From Chitinophaga terrae (ex Kim and Jung 2007) (GTDB lineage: Bacteria > Bacteroidota > Bacteroidia > Chitinophagales > Chitinophagaceae): 64,000 nt of DNA. The stretch is from NCBI RefSeq assembly GCF_900107795.1, contig NZ_FNRL01000001.1, forward strand, positions 430,544-494,543. Reading direction: 5' to 3'. A model generated the notes under the pieces. That model worked only from the letters and a program-made list of their open reading frames with translations, searched no databases and was not told the DNA's origin. Shown piece by piece: positions 55,350 through 63,670 of this stretch. Within the stretch, counting starts at the first letter, position 1, and each line of letters begins with the position of its first letter. A program made the translations under genes and the position numbers.

Positions 55350-56750
55350 CTACTCTTTATACATTCTTACAATCTTTGGAAGAAAGCGGCCCTCGATGTT
55401 GACCAGTTCCTGCTGGGCGGCGATCACCGTTTCAATGTCCTTGTAGGCCAGCGGGTTCTCTTCCACGCTTCCTCCTATCAGGGTAACGCCGGCATCTGCC
55501 AGCATTTTCTTCAAAGCGGAAACAGTCATATTCTCCTTTGCCTTTTTCCGGCTCATACTTCTCCCGGCGCCATGAGACGCAGAGAAAAGAGAAGCGGCAA
55601 CACCGGCGCCACTTACCAGGTAAGCGGGTGTAGTCATACTGCCGGGAATAATTCCCAGTTCGCCTTTATGCGCGGGCGTAGCGCCTTTGCGGTGAACGAT
55701 CACCTGCCGGCCGTCCGGCAACTGTTCGTCCCAGGCGAAGTTGTGATGGTTCTCAACTTTGGCCAGCGGGCGCAAACCCAATGCACGAAGCAGGTTAATA
55801 TGAATGCGGTCATGACATGCTTTCGCATAGTCGCCTGCCAGGTTCATGGAGAGCCAGTATTCCTGGCCAGCCTCAGAATTTAGATCCAGCCATGCCAGTT
55901 GTTGCGCCGATTTAGGCAGCTTGCAGGTATCCATCGCTATTTTCGTGTAATGTTGCGCGATAGCGGCGCCTAATCCGCGGCTGCCGGAATGCGACAACAG
56001 CGCCAGGTACTGCCGGGCAGGGATGCCAAGACTATTTCCTTCCTGCAGGGTGATGAGCCCAAATTCCACGAAGTGGTTGCCGGTTCCTGAACTGCCCAAC
56101 TGGACGGCTGCTTTTCTTTGCAACTGCCGGAGCAAAGGAGTGGCGTTGAAGGCGGCGCTGTCCAGTACTTCATGTTCCTGCGTTATTTCTAATCCGCCTG
56201 TCATACCGAAATGCGTACAGTCTTTCAATGCCACTTTTACCTGGTACCCGAACCGTTTCAGGAAACTCTCTCCTTCATCGATGATCGAAAGCGCCATGCG
56301 GCAACCTATATCTACGCCTACTGCATAGGGTATCACGGCATTGTTTGTAGCCAGTACGCCGCCTATAGGCAATCCGTACCCTGTATGCGCGTCGGGCATG
56401 AGCGCTCCCTGTACCGTTACCGGCAACGACATCGCTGTTTCCATCTGTACTTTGGCGCTATGCTCTATGTCTTTGCCGCCGTAAATTTTCAGTTGCCCGG
56501 TTGTTTCAAGCAAACTGAAAGACTGAAAATTGCAGTCGAGCGGTTCATCCAGGAATGTTTTAGCGATAGCGCCAACAACAGGATCGGCCGCAAAAGCGTG
56601 AGGATCTTCTTTTATCTGCTTTAACAGGTGAATGACCTCGTCTTTCGACTGATGTTTAAAATGTTTTGAAAATATATTGATGACGAGGCTCCTGGCCTGG
56701 TCATTTGTATAACCTATTTTACTAAGTTCTTTTGTTTTTAACTGGCCCAT
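55350..56750 (-). CDS. rtcB: RtcB-family RNA ligase of the PrfH-linked type
   Basis: GTP- and Mn2+-dependent RNA ligase homologue of 466 residues, which joins 2',3'-cyclic-phosphate and 5'-OH ends. Metal and guanylation residues are in place: MPDAHTGYGLPIGG, GVDIGCRMALS (Asp and Cys), SGTGNHFVEF, LSHSGSRGLG, HHNFAW and the catalytic His in SASHGAGRSMSRKKA. The sequence has the shorter, divergent form seen next to prfH (RtcB2) rather than the canonical tRNA-splicing form. It is preceded by an unusually long structured leader (56751 to about 56996) and followed by prfH. Confidence 0.94.
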   Translation of the reverse strand: MGQLKTKELSKIGYTNDQARSLVINIFSKHFKHQSKDEVIHLLKQIKEDPHAFAADPVVGAIAKTFLDEPLDCNFQSFSLLETTGQLKIYGGKDIEHSAKVQMETAMSLPVTVQGALMPDAHTGYGLPIGGVLATNNAVIPYAVGVDIGCRMALSIIDEGESFLKRFGYQVKVALKDCTHFGMTGGLEITQEHEVLDSAAFNATPLLRQLQRKAAVQLGSSGTGNHFVEFGLITLQEGNSLGIPARQYLALLSHSGSRGLGAAIAQHYTKIAMDTCKLPKSAQQLAWLDLNSEAGQEYWLSMNLAGDYAKACHDRIHINLLRALGLRPLAKVENHHNFAWDEQLPDGRQVIVHRKGATPAHKGELGIIPGSMTTPAYLVSGAGVAASLFSASHGAGRSMSRKKAKENMTVSALKKMLADAGVTLIGGSVEENPLAYKDIETVIAAQQELVNIEGRFLPKIVRMYKE

Positions 56751-56803
56751 ATAATGGATGTATTCGTCCTTTCAGGACATGAGATATCTGCATCGGTTAT
56801 AGC

Positions 56804-56851
56804 TTAACCGACAATAAAGGTCTGCTGTGGAAAAACCACAGGAATGCGCAT
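56804..56851 (-). CDS. Possible leader peptide 3 of rtcB-prfH (15 residues)
   Basis: ATG at 56851 to TAA at 56804-56806, encoding MRIPVVFPQQTFIVG. It reads through the CTGTGG/CCACAG hairpin and stops at the top of the CGGTTA/TAACCG hairpin (56794-56810). Contains a Pro-Gln-Gln stretch but no obvious amino-acid-run signal of classical attenuation. Coding is unproven. Confidence 0.3.
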   Translation of the reverse strand: MRIPVVFPQQTFIVG

Positions 56852-56914
56852 AGAAGTGCCTGTATCAGGCAGCCGGGGTCATCGTATTAAATTATGAAAT
56901 GGGCTGTTGCCTGA

Positions 56915-56959
56915 TTAGGCAATAAACGCAAGAGGTGATATGTGAAGTTGTTCTGTCAT
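56915..56959 (-). CDS. Possible leader peptide 1 of rtcB-prfH (14 residues)
   Basis: ATG at 56959 to TAA at 56915-56917, encoding MTEQLHISPLAFIA. The stop lies at the top of the first leader hairpin (56907-56922), so a ribosome finishing this frame would open that hairpin. Coding is not shown by the sequence alone; the case rests on the repeated pattern in the leader. Confidence 0.3.
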   Translation of the reverse strand: MTEQLHISPLAFIA

Positions 56960-57002
56960 GATTCCTTGAATTTTAAAAGTGATAGAATAAGGAATGCGGC
57001 GG

Positions 57003-57010
57003 CAAAGTTA
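57003..57010 (-). promoter_or_regulatory. Predicted -7 promoter element for rtcB-prfH
   Basis: On the minus strand the sequence is TAACTTTG, an exact TAnnTTTG match, 253 bases before the rtcB ATG. It predicts a start near 56996 and thus a leader of about 245 bases. The -33 box is not clear. Confidence 0.45.
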
Positions 57011-57112
57011 TATGATATATTCCAGATATTCTTTTTTCTTAACACTTTTTTTAATGACATTATCGAGCCAGATATTTTAACAATTTCTGCTTTAGTTATT
57101 CGTCTGTTAAAT

Positions 57113-57159
57113 AAACGGGTTGATGTACCTTTGGGAAGCCCACTACGCGTAACCCGTTT
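57113..57159 (+). promoter_or_regulatory. Promoter of the TetR-AarF unit bracketed by a 9-base inverted repeat
   Basis: TACCTTTG at 57126-57133 is an exact -7 match, with TCTG at 57103-57106 at the right distance (19 bases) for the -33 box. AAACGGGTT (57113-57121) and AACCCGTTT (57151-57159) are perfect inverted arms on both sides of the -7 box and predicted start. This could be the operator for autoregulation by the TetR-type protein, or a hairpin at the start of the RNA. Confidence 0.5.
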
Positions 57160-57183
57160 TTATCAACAACAAAAACTTTACTC

Positions 57184-57810
57184 ATGGATAAGCAATTGAT
57201 CCGCAATGCCTATAAAACTTACTGGTTAGAAAACGGCCAGGCCCCGGTTTCTGTATATGCTTTATGCAAGATCCTGGACATCCCGGAAACCAGTTTTTAT
57301 GATGTTTATGCCTCCCTGGAAGCAGTAGAAAAGGATATTTACCTGGCCATCTTCGAGCAAACACTGGATCAGCTGAAGGCCGACGAAACCTACCAGCATT
57401 ACAATTCACAGGAAAAACTGCTGGCCTTTTACTTCCTCTGGGTGCAGAATATGAAGGCCGACCGCAGTTACCTGCTGTTGCAACGCAAACAGTTCAGGTT
57501 GCCCGACCTCTACAGGAACAAACTGGAAACCTTCCACAAAGCATTCAACGAATACGTGAGAACGCTGATAAAAGAAGGATATACCAAAAACGAGATCAAA
57601 GAAAGAAAATACATTTCCGACCAATATGTACATGGATTCTGGCTGCAGGCCCTCTTTGTACTGAAATACTGGCTGGATGATACCAGCGTTGGTTTTGAAA
57701 TGACAGATGCCGCTATAGAAAAAGCGGTCAACCTCAGCTTCCAACTGATCAAATCAAACACTATTGACAGTTTGATAGATTTTGGAAAATTCATTTTTAC
57801 AAGGAAATAG
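57184..57810 (+). CDS. TetR-family transcription regulator
   Basis: 208 residues. N-terminal TetR-type helix-turn-helix (about 5-55, VSVYALCKILDIPETSFYDVYASLEAVEKDIY), then an all-helical ligand/dimer domain ending in a TetR C-terminal-like segment (FWLQALFVLKYWLDD). The ligand is unknown. The next gene, an AarF-like kinase, begins at once after the stop codon (the last G of TAG even opens a GTG), so the pair is an operon and the kinase is a likely target or partner. Confidence 0.88.
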   Translation: MDKQLIRNAYKTYWLENGQAPVSVYALCKILDIPETSFYDVYASLEAVEKDIYLAIFEQTLDQLKADETYQHYNSQEKLLAFYFLWVQNMKADRSYLLLQRKQFRLPDLYRNKLETFHKAFNEYVRTLIKEGYTKNEIKERKYISDQYVHGFWLQALFVLKYWLDDTSVGFEMTDAAIEKAVNLSFQLIKSNTIDSLIDFGKFIFTRK

Positions 57811-57815
57811 TGCGC

Positions 57816-59132
57816 ATGAAAGAGCAATCCAATATTCCTACTTCCAAGGTAGAAAGAGCAGGAAGATTTGTAACAACAGGTCTGAAAGTAGGAACAAATT
57901 ATATCAAGCATTACACCCGCAAACTCATTGATCCTTCTACTACAAAGGAAAGCTTGCACCAGGATAATGCAGCCGATATCTATGATACGTTGAGCAGTCT
58001 GAAAGGCAGCGCCCTGAAGGTGGCCCAGATGTTAAGCATGGACAAAGGCATGTTGCCCAAAGCATATACAGAGAAATTTGCCATGTCGCAATACAGCGCA
58101 CCGCCATTAAGCGGGCCGCTCGTGGTGAATACCTTTGTAAAAACCCTCGGTAAAACTCCGGCACAGTTGTACGACAGTTTCGATATGAAAGCCTCCAACG
58201 CCGCTTCTATCGGGCAGGTACATAAAGCGGTGAAAAACGGGAAAGAACTGGCTGTAAAGATCCAGTACCCCGGCGTTGCCAACAGCGTAAAATCAGATCT
58301 CCGGATAGTAAAACCTTTCGCCATCCGGATTGTGGGGATGAACGAAGTGGATATGGATAAATACTTCGAGGAAATAGAAAGCAAACTGCTGGAAGAAACG
58401 GATTATAAGCTGGAACTCCGCCGGTCTATGGACCTTTCCGACGCCTGTGCGCATATTCCTAACCTGGTATTTCCTACTTACTACCCCGAATGGTCGTCTG
58501 ACCGCATCATTACCATGGACTGGCTGCATGGCGCTCACCTGAAAGAGTTCCTGCAAACCAATCCATCCCAGGAAGTACGCAACAGTATCGGCCAGGCGCT
58601 ATGGGATTTCTACCAGTTCCAGGTACATACGCTGAAACAGGTGCATGCAGACCCCCATCCGGGCAATTTCCTCATGCGCCCCGATGGCACAATCGGCATC
58701 TTTGATTTCGGCTGTGTGAAAGAAATACCCGGTGACTTTTATACCAATTACTTCTGCCTGATAGACAAAGAAATACTGAAAGATGAGCAGCGCCGGCATG
58801 AGATCTATACCAACCTGGAAATGATCCATCCTACGGATACGCCTAAAGAGATCGAGTTCTTCTCAGGGTTATTCCAGCATATGATAGACCTGCTCACCCT
58901 TCCGTTCACCTTGCCGGCCTTCGATTTCGGAAATGAAGCGTATTTCAACGAGATCTACGCCTACATGGACGAACTTTATAATATGAAGGAGATCAGGGAA
59001 TCGAAAGTGGCCAGGGGGTCCAGGCATAGTTTATACATCAACCGGACCTATTTCGGGCTATATTCTATCCTGAGCGATCTGAAAGCCAATATTATTACAG
59101 ATCCGGCCCGGATTGCACAGTTGCAGCGGTAA
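57816..59132 (+). CDS. AarF/ABC1/UbiB-family kinase-like ATPase
   Basis: About 438 residues from the ATG at 57816; a GTG at 57810 would add two. UbiB-like signatures: the K-x-G-Q-type helix (SLKGSALKVAQMLSMD, with Ala-Gln instead of Gly-Gln), ASIGQVHKA (A-rich loop), AVKIQYPG, HADPHPGNFL and FDFGCVKEIP. UbiB-like proteins are ATPases linked to isoprenoid-lipid or quinone metabolism rather than protein kinases. No quinone-biosynthesis gene is nearby, so its lipid target is open. No membrane helix was seen at the C-terminus. Confidence 0.9.
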   Translation: MKEQSNIPTSKVERAGRFVTTGLKVGTNYIKHYTRKLIDPSTTKESLHQDNAADIYDTLSSLKGSALKVAQMLSMDKGMLPKAYTEKFAMSQYSAPPLSGPLVVNTFVKTLGKTPAQLYDSFDMKASNAASIGQVHKAVKNGKELAVKIQYPGVANSVKSDLRIVKPFAIRIVGMNEVDMDKYFEEIESKLLEETDYKLELRRSMDLSDACAHIPNLVFPTYYPEWSSDRIITMDWLHGAHLKEFLQTNPSQEVRNSIGQALWDFYQFQVHTLKQVHADPHPGNFLMRPDGTIGIFDFGCVKEIPGDFYTNYFCLIDKEILKDEQRRHEIYTNLEMIHPTDTPKEIEFFSGLFQHMIDLLTLPFTLPAFDFGNEAYFNEIYAYMDELYNMKEIRESKVARGSRHSLYINRTYFGLYSILSDLKANIITDPARIAQLQR

Positions 59133-59171
59133 TTAGTCGCCGTTTTATCCCCTTTGGTCGCAACTTGCTGG

Positions 59172-59196
59172 ATTTAGCGCCTTCAAACCGCTAAAT
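59172..59196 (+). promoter_or_regulatory. Inverted repeat immediately before the LytS-type kinase gene
   Basis: ATTTAGCG (59172-59179) and CGCTAAAT (59189-59196) are perfect inverted arms with a 9-base spacer, ending 8 bases before the ATG at 59205. It may be an operator or an RNA stem that hides the ribosome-binding region. Function is inferred. Confidence 0.4.
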
Positions 59197-59204
59197 TCGC
59201 GGCC

Positions 59205-60245
59205 ATGAAAAAAGAGTGGTACCAGCAAAAATGGGTGATATTTGCCAGGCATGCACTGGCCTGGCTGATATTATTCTCCCTTCCCTATTTATTGAAGCCA
59301 TCCACAGATCATGGAGAGCATAACCGGGTAGACGAAAAACATCTCTGGGAAATATATGTCTATTGCGCCTTCATCTTCCTGATCATATTCTTTTATTTCA
59401 ATGCCTGGGTGCTGGTGCCCCGGTACGTCTATAAAAAAAAGATCGCTAAATTCCTGGCGTTCGTGCTGGGTATACTGGCATTTATGTGCCTTTCCCGCTA
59501 TGGTTTTGAGAAACTGGCGCTGAAACCGCATGAGATCGATATAAAACCTATTATCCTCTTCGAATTTTTCATCTTTATCTCTATATTATCTGCCAGTACA
59601 GCCTATAAAATGATCGACGATAAAGTCGTGCAGGAACGGCAGAACTCCGCCAGGGAAAATGAGAACCTGAAAACGGAGCTTTCTTTACTCCGTTCCCAGG
59701 TAAGTCCTCACTTTATGTTCAACGTTCTGAATAACATGGTATCGCTGGCCCGGAAGCGCTCCGACCTGCTGGAACCGTCGCTGATCAAGCTTTCTTCCCT
59801 CATGCGTTACATGCTTTATGAAGCTGATGAAGAAAAAGTACCTTTGCACAGGGAAATTGAATACCTTCAGAGTTATATCGATCTTCAGCAGCAACGTTTC
59901 GGGAAAAATGTGCAGATCAATGTGTCTTTAAATGCAGGTAACGATAATTTCGAGATAGAACCGATGTTACTGATCCCTTTCGTGGAAAATGCATTCAAGC
60001 ATGGTACAGGAATGATAATGAATGCCGCTATCGATATAGAATTAAAAACCCGTGACAAAATGCTGTTTTTTTCTGTACGCAATAAATACGATGAAACTTC
60101 CGGTGAAATAAAGGATAAAACCAGCGGCATAGGCCTGAACAATGTAAAACGCCGCCTCAATCTCCTGTACGGGAATGAACATTTGTTACAGATCAACCGG
60201 CAGGATGGCTGTTTTATCGTATCCCTGCAACTAAACCTGCATTAA
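59205..60245 (+). CDS. LytS/YehU-type sensor histidine kinase
   Basis: 346 residues: four N-terminal membrane helices (about 12-30, 48-68, 82-100 and 112-130), a coiled stretch (about 135-160), the His_kinase domain with the phosphoacceptor H169 in SPHFMFNVLNNMVSLARK, and HATPase_c (LIPFVENAFKHG and GIGLNNVKRRLNLLYG). Forms a two-component pair with the LytTR regulator 3 bases downstream. The signal is unknown. Confidence 0.95.
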   Translation: MKKEWYQQKWVIFARHALAWLILFSLPYLLKPSTDHGEHNRVDEKHLWEIYVYCAFIFLIIFFYFNAWVLVPRYVYKKKIAKFLAFVLGILAFMCLSRYGFEKLALKPHEIDIKPIILFEFFIFISILSASTAYKMIDDKVVQERQNSARENENLKTELSLLRSQVSPHFMFNVLNNMVSLARKRSDLLEPSLIKLSSLMRYMLYEADEEKVPLHREIEYLQSYIDLQQQRFGKNVQINVSLNAGNDNFEIEPMLLIPFVENAFKHGTGMIMNAAIDIELKTRDKMLFFSVRNKYDETSGEIKDKTSGIGLNNVKRRLNLLYGNEHLLQINRQDGCFIVSLQLNLH

Positions 60246-60248
60246 CGC

Positions 60249-60956
60249 ATGAAATGTATCGCAATTGATGATGAACCACTGGCATTAGACCTGCTGGAAG
60301 ACAATATCAGCATGGTGCCTTACCTGCAACTGGTAGGCAAATGCAGCAATGCGTTCGAAGCCATCGCCATCCTGCAGCAGCAGGAAGTGGACCTCATTTT
60401 CCTTGATATACAAATGCCGGGGCTTACAGGGTTGCAATTCCTGCAATCGCTGGCGCATAAGCCTTTGGTGATCCTTATTACGGCATACGAAAAATATGCG
60501 CTGGAAGGGTTTAACCTGGACGTTACCGATTACCTGGTGAAACCGGTTTCCCTGGAACGCTTCTTCAAAGCCTGTAATAAAGCCAGGGAGTTATACCAGT
60601 TAAAAAATAACCATAAACCGTCTGCCACGCATCCTGATTTCTTTTTTGTAAACGTGGATTACAGCCTGCAAAAAATCGTGTTTGCTGATATTTTGTGGAT
60701 AGAAGGACTGAAAGATTATGTACGCATACATCTGCGTAATAATCCGAAACCTGTTATAACACGCATCAGTTTTAAAAGCCTGGAAGAACAGTTGCAACCG
60801 GGAAAATTTATCCGCATACATAAATCCTATATCGTGGCTATTGCCGCCATCACCGCTATCAGGAAAAACAGCATCTTCCTGGATACCATTGAGTTGCCGG
60901 TAGGCGATACGTATAGGGATAGCGTTTACGCCATTACAGGTAAAACAAACCTCTAA
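60249..60956 (+). CDS. LytTR-family response regulator
   Basis: 235 residues: receiver domain (1-120; acidic residues D7/D8, phosphoacceptor D53 in LIFLDIQMPGLTG, and K in YLVKPVSLERF) and a LytTR DNA-binding domain (about 135-235, FVNVDYSLQKIVFADILWIEGLKDYVRIH and FIRIHKSYIV as read in two parts). Partner of the preceding kinase. The outer-membrane protein gene 98 bases downstream is a candidate target. Confidence 0.95.
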   Translation: MKCIAIDDEPLALDLLEDNISMVPYLQLVGKCSNAFEAIAILQQQEVDLIFLDIQMPGLTGLQFLQSLAHKPLVILITAYEKYALEGFNLDVTDYLVKPVSLERFFKACNKARELYQLKNNHKPSATHPDFFFVNVDYSLQKIVFADILWIEGLKDYVRIHLRNNPKPVITRISFKSLEEQLQPGKFIRIHKSYIVAIAAITAIRKNSIFLDTIELPVGDTYRDSVYAITGKTNL

Positions 60957-61023
60957 CCCTGTTTTTCGTAGCAACATTTTTACCTCTTATCTCATTTCTT
61001 ATAATTATTTCAACCGGTAGATA

Positions 61024-61031
61024 TAATTTTG
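61024..61031 (+). promoter_or_regulatory. Predicted -7 promoter element for the outer-membrane protein gene
   Basis: TAATTTTG, an exact TAnnTTTG match, 23 bases before the ATG at 61055. No good TTTG lies at the -33 distance, which could mean activator dependence, for example on the LytTR regulator encoded upstream. Confidence 0.45.
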
Positions 61032-61054
61032 CGCGATCTGAATTTTTATCTACC

Positions 61055-63604
61055 ATGCAAAAAATCGCATTATTTATTGCCCTTGTTCTGCTGACCTTCA
61101 GTGCAGGCGCCCAGGCCCCTCAAATGGGTGGACGTATGCCGATGGGAATGGCCGGACATCTTTATGGGAAAGTTGTTGACCCTGATGGTAAACCTGTAGG
61201 CTACGCTTCTGTAATAGTACTCGCCAATCAAATGGACTCCGCTACCAAAAAAATGAAAGAAAAACTGGTAAAAGGCGCCCTTACGAAAGGCAACGGCGAG
61301 TTTAGCCTGGAAGACGTAGTAGCGCGCGGACCGATGAAGCTGCGCATTACCGCAACAGGTTATAAAACCTATGAACAGACGGTTAGCTTTCCCCCATTCG
61401 ACAAAGACTTAGGTAACCTCAAACTGACTGTAAGCACTACCCAGTTAACAGGAGTTACCGTTACATCCACCAAGCCGGTTATGCAGATGGATGTAGACAA
61501 AAAAGTATTCAACGTAGAAAAGAACATAGTTAGCGCAGGCGGTACAGCCCTCGATGTAATGAAAAACGTACCTTCTGTAAACGTGGATATAGACGGGAAT
61601 GTCAGTCTGCGTAACAGTACTCCGCAGCTCTACATTGACGGACGTCCTACTACCCTCACACTGGAACAGATCCCTGCCGACGCGATCGAAAGCGTGGAAG
61701 TGATCACGAACCCGTCGGCCAAGTACGACGCCAGCGGCGGTAGCGCAGGTATCCTGAACCTTGTTCTGAAAAAGAACCGCAAAACCGGTTACAATGGCAA
61801 CCTGCGCGCAGGTGTTGACAAACGCGGCGCCCTTAACGGAGGCGGCGATTTCAACGTACGCCAGGGCAAACTGAACATCAGCGCCAGCGCTATGGGCAAC
61901 CAGATGAAAAGCCGCACTAACGGTACTACCGAGAGAAATAACTTTGCCGACACTCCTCCTACTTTCATCAACCAGCTTAACAGCAACCGTACCGACGGAG
62001 GCTTCGTATTCGGCAAGCTGGGACTCGACTGGTTTGTAACCAACCGTACCACGCTTTCCATTGCCGGTATTAAAGTACATGGGAAGATGAACCCGAGCGA
62101 AACCATCGACATCAACACCGATACGCTTGGCAAAGCTTCTCCTATCCGTTCTTTCAGCCAGCGGAACTCCGAAATGAGAAATACCTTTAACGCCAATGGA
62201 CTGGTTTTAGGTATGAAGCACCTGTTCCCGAAAGAAGGAGAAGAACTGACTGCTGATTTCAACTACTTCGGCGGTAAAAGCAATAACAACTCCAATTACC
62301 AGACAGACAGGTATGGCACAGGATCCAGCATCATCGGCAGCGATCTTCAACAGATCCTGGGTAATGGTAAAATGAGCTTCATCACCATCCAGACAGACTA
62401 TGTAAAACCGTTTAAAGGAAAACTGAAACTGGAAACCGGTTTAAGGGCTGCTATCAGGAATACGAAAAGCATCTTCAACAACTACAATTTCGACTACGAC
62501 AAGAACGAATATGTATTGTTGCCTGCTGCTTCCAATAATTACAAGAATACTGATAACGTTTATGCTGCTTACGCCAGCGTATCCAATACTATAGGCAACT
62601 TTGGCTATAAAGTAGGCGTAAGGGCGGAAAGCTCCAATTATACCGGAGACCTGTTAAACAACGGGCAGCATTTCAAGAATAGTTACCCGGTAAGCTTATT
62701 CCCTTCCATCTTCCTGAGCCAGAAACTGAAACATGACCAGGAATTGCAGGTAAGCGTAACCCGCAGGATCAATCGTCCTAACTTCTTCCAGCTGATACCG
62801 TTCACCGATTCTACCGATAAGTTGAACATCACGAAAGGTAACCCCGGCCTGATCCCTGAATTTACCCAGTCGGCCGAGTTATCTTATTTGAAAACGTTTA
62901 AGGGTAACAATACTTTCCTTGCATCGGTATATTACAGGCATACCAACAACCTGATCACCCGTTTCCTCACCAAGGAAAAAGACCCGGTGAACGGAAGCGA
63001 GATCCTGGTGAACACTTACATCAATGCTAACTCCAGCTACTCTGCCGGCGCCGAGTTAACATCAATGAATACACTGACGCCATGGTGGACTTTATCTACA
63101 AACGTCAACATCTACAATTCAAAGATCAATACAGATAATTTCAGCCTCTCGCAGGATGCGTTGTGGAGCTGGTTCGGTAAAGTGAACAGTTCATTCAAAT
63201 TGCCGCTGAACTTTGAAATACAGCTGACAGGTACTTACCAGTCTAAGACCAACCTGCCGGTAAACGACAATAAAGGCCGCCAGGATGGCCCGCCGATGCA
63301 GCAGTCGCAGAATGCATCACAGGGTTATATTGCCAGCTTCTATGGTATAGATGCCGCAATTAAGAAGAGTTTCCTGAAAAACAACGCTGCTTCAGTTACT
63401 TTGAGCTTCAACGATATTTTCAGGAGCCGCAGGTCTGATCAGTATTCAGAAAGCGCCTACTTCACGCAATATTATAACAGGTTGCGCGACCCGCAGATGA
63501 TCCGCCTGAACTTTGCTTACCGCTTTGGAAAGATAGATGCTACATTATTCAAGAGAAAGAATATGGGAGCGGGTATGCAGGGCATGCAGGAAGTTATACA
63601 ATAA
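61055..63604 (+). CDS. Outer-membrane beta-barrel protein (TonB-receptor-like, OMP_b-brl_3 type)
   Basis: 849 residues: signal peptide (FSAGAQA), carboxypeptidase-regulatory-like domain (about 36-125, YGKVVDPDGKPVGYASVIV), a TonB-receptor plug (about 140-235, GGTALDVMKNVPSVNVDIDG and IESVEVITNPSAKYDASG), then a barrel of the OMP_b-brl_3 family. The Met/Gly-rich start of the mature protein (QMGGRMPMGMAG) and a matching end (MGAGMQGMQE) are unusual and could bind a soft metal such as copper; that is a guess. Transported substrate is unknown. Followed by a terminator. Confidence 0.88.
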   Translation: MQKIALFIALVLLTFSAGAQAPQMGGRMPMGMAGHLYGKVVDPDGKPVGYASVIVLANQMDSATKKMKEKLVKGALTKGNGEFSLEDVVARGPMKLRITATGYKTYEQTVSFPPFDKDLGNLKLTVSTTQLTGVTVTSTKPVMQMDVDKKVFNVEKNIVSAGGTALDVMKNVPSVNVDIDGNVSLRNSTPQLYIDGRPTTLTLEQIPADAIESVEVITNPSAKYDASGGSAGILNLVLKKNRKTGYNGNLRAGVDKRGALNGGGDFNVRQGKLNISASAMGNQMKSRTNGTTERNNFADTPPTFINQLNSNRTDGGFVFGKLGLDWFVTNRTTLSIAGIKVHGKMNPSETIDINTDTLGKASPIRSFSQRNSEMRNTFNANGLVLGMKHLFPKEGEELTADFNYFGGKSNNNSNYQTDRYGTGSSIIGSDLQQILGNGKMSFITIQTDYVKPFKGKLKLETGLRAAIRNTKSIFNNYNFDYDKNEYVLLPAASNNYKNTDNVYAAYASVSNTIGNFGYKVGVRAESSNYTGDLLNNGQHFKNSYPVSLFPSIFLSQKLKHDQELQVSVTRRINRPNFFQLIPFTDSTDKLNITKGNPGLIPEFTQSAELSYLKTFKGNNTFLASVYYRHTNNLITRFLTKEKDPVNGSEILVNTYINANSSYSAGAELTSMNTLTPWWTLSTNVNIYNSKINTDNFSLSQDALWSWFGKVNSSFKLPLNFEIQLTGTYQSKTNLPVNDNKGRQDGPPMQQSQNASQGYIASFYGIDAAIKKSFLKNNAASVTLSFNDIFRSRRSDQYSESAYFTQYYNRLRDPQMIRLNFAYRFGKIDATLFKRKNMGAGMQGMQEVIQ

Positions 63605-63630
63605 GAAGTTGTCTCGTTTAAATTAAAGCG

Positions 63631-63670
63631 CCGGAATGCTGGATTCTTCCTATGCATTCCGGCCTTTTTC
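63631..63670. terminator. Terminator between the outer-membrane protein and phosphoesterase genes
   Basis: Perfect 9-base stem (CCGGAATGC at 63631-63639 with GCATTCCGG at 63654-63662), 14-base loop, followed on the plus strand by CCTTTTTC. The right arm overlaps the last codons and stop of the convergent phosphoesterase gene. Confidence 0.75.

Larger units (their letters stand above)
56751..56996 (-). promoter_or_regulatory. Long structured leader of rtcB-prfH with tandem short reading frames ending in hairpins
   Basis: About 245 transcribed bases lie between the predicted promoter and the rtcB ATG. On the minus strand there are five perfect short hairpins: 56907-56922 (TTGCCT/AGGCAA), 56857-56871 (TGCCTG/CAGGCA), 56825-56841 (CTGTGG/CCACAG), 56794-56810 (CGGTTA/TAACCG) and 56766-56778 (GTCCT/AGGAC). 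Four of the five carry at their apex the stop codon of a short upstream frame: 56915-56959 (14 codons, TAA), 56865-56882 (5 codons, TGA), 56804-56851 (15 codons, TAA) and 56772-56780 (2 codons, TGA). The third hairpin lies inside the 15-codon frame. A further ATG at 56793 opens a frame that runs out of phase across the rtcB start. Hairpins 1 and 2 have nearly the same stem. No known riboswitch was recognised. A translation-coupled control is inferred. Confidence 0.5.

Noticed and set aside
56751..57183. A tRNA or known riboswitch in the rtcB leader
   Set aside because: The hairpins do not form a cloverleaf with the conserved TTCGA-type arm, and no known riboswitch core was recognised.
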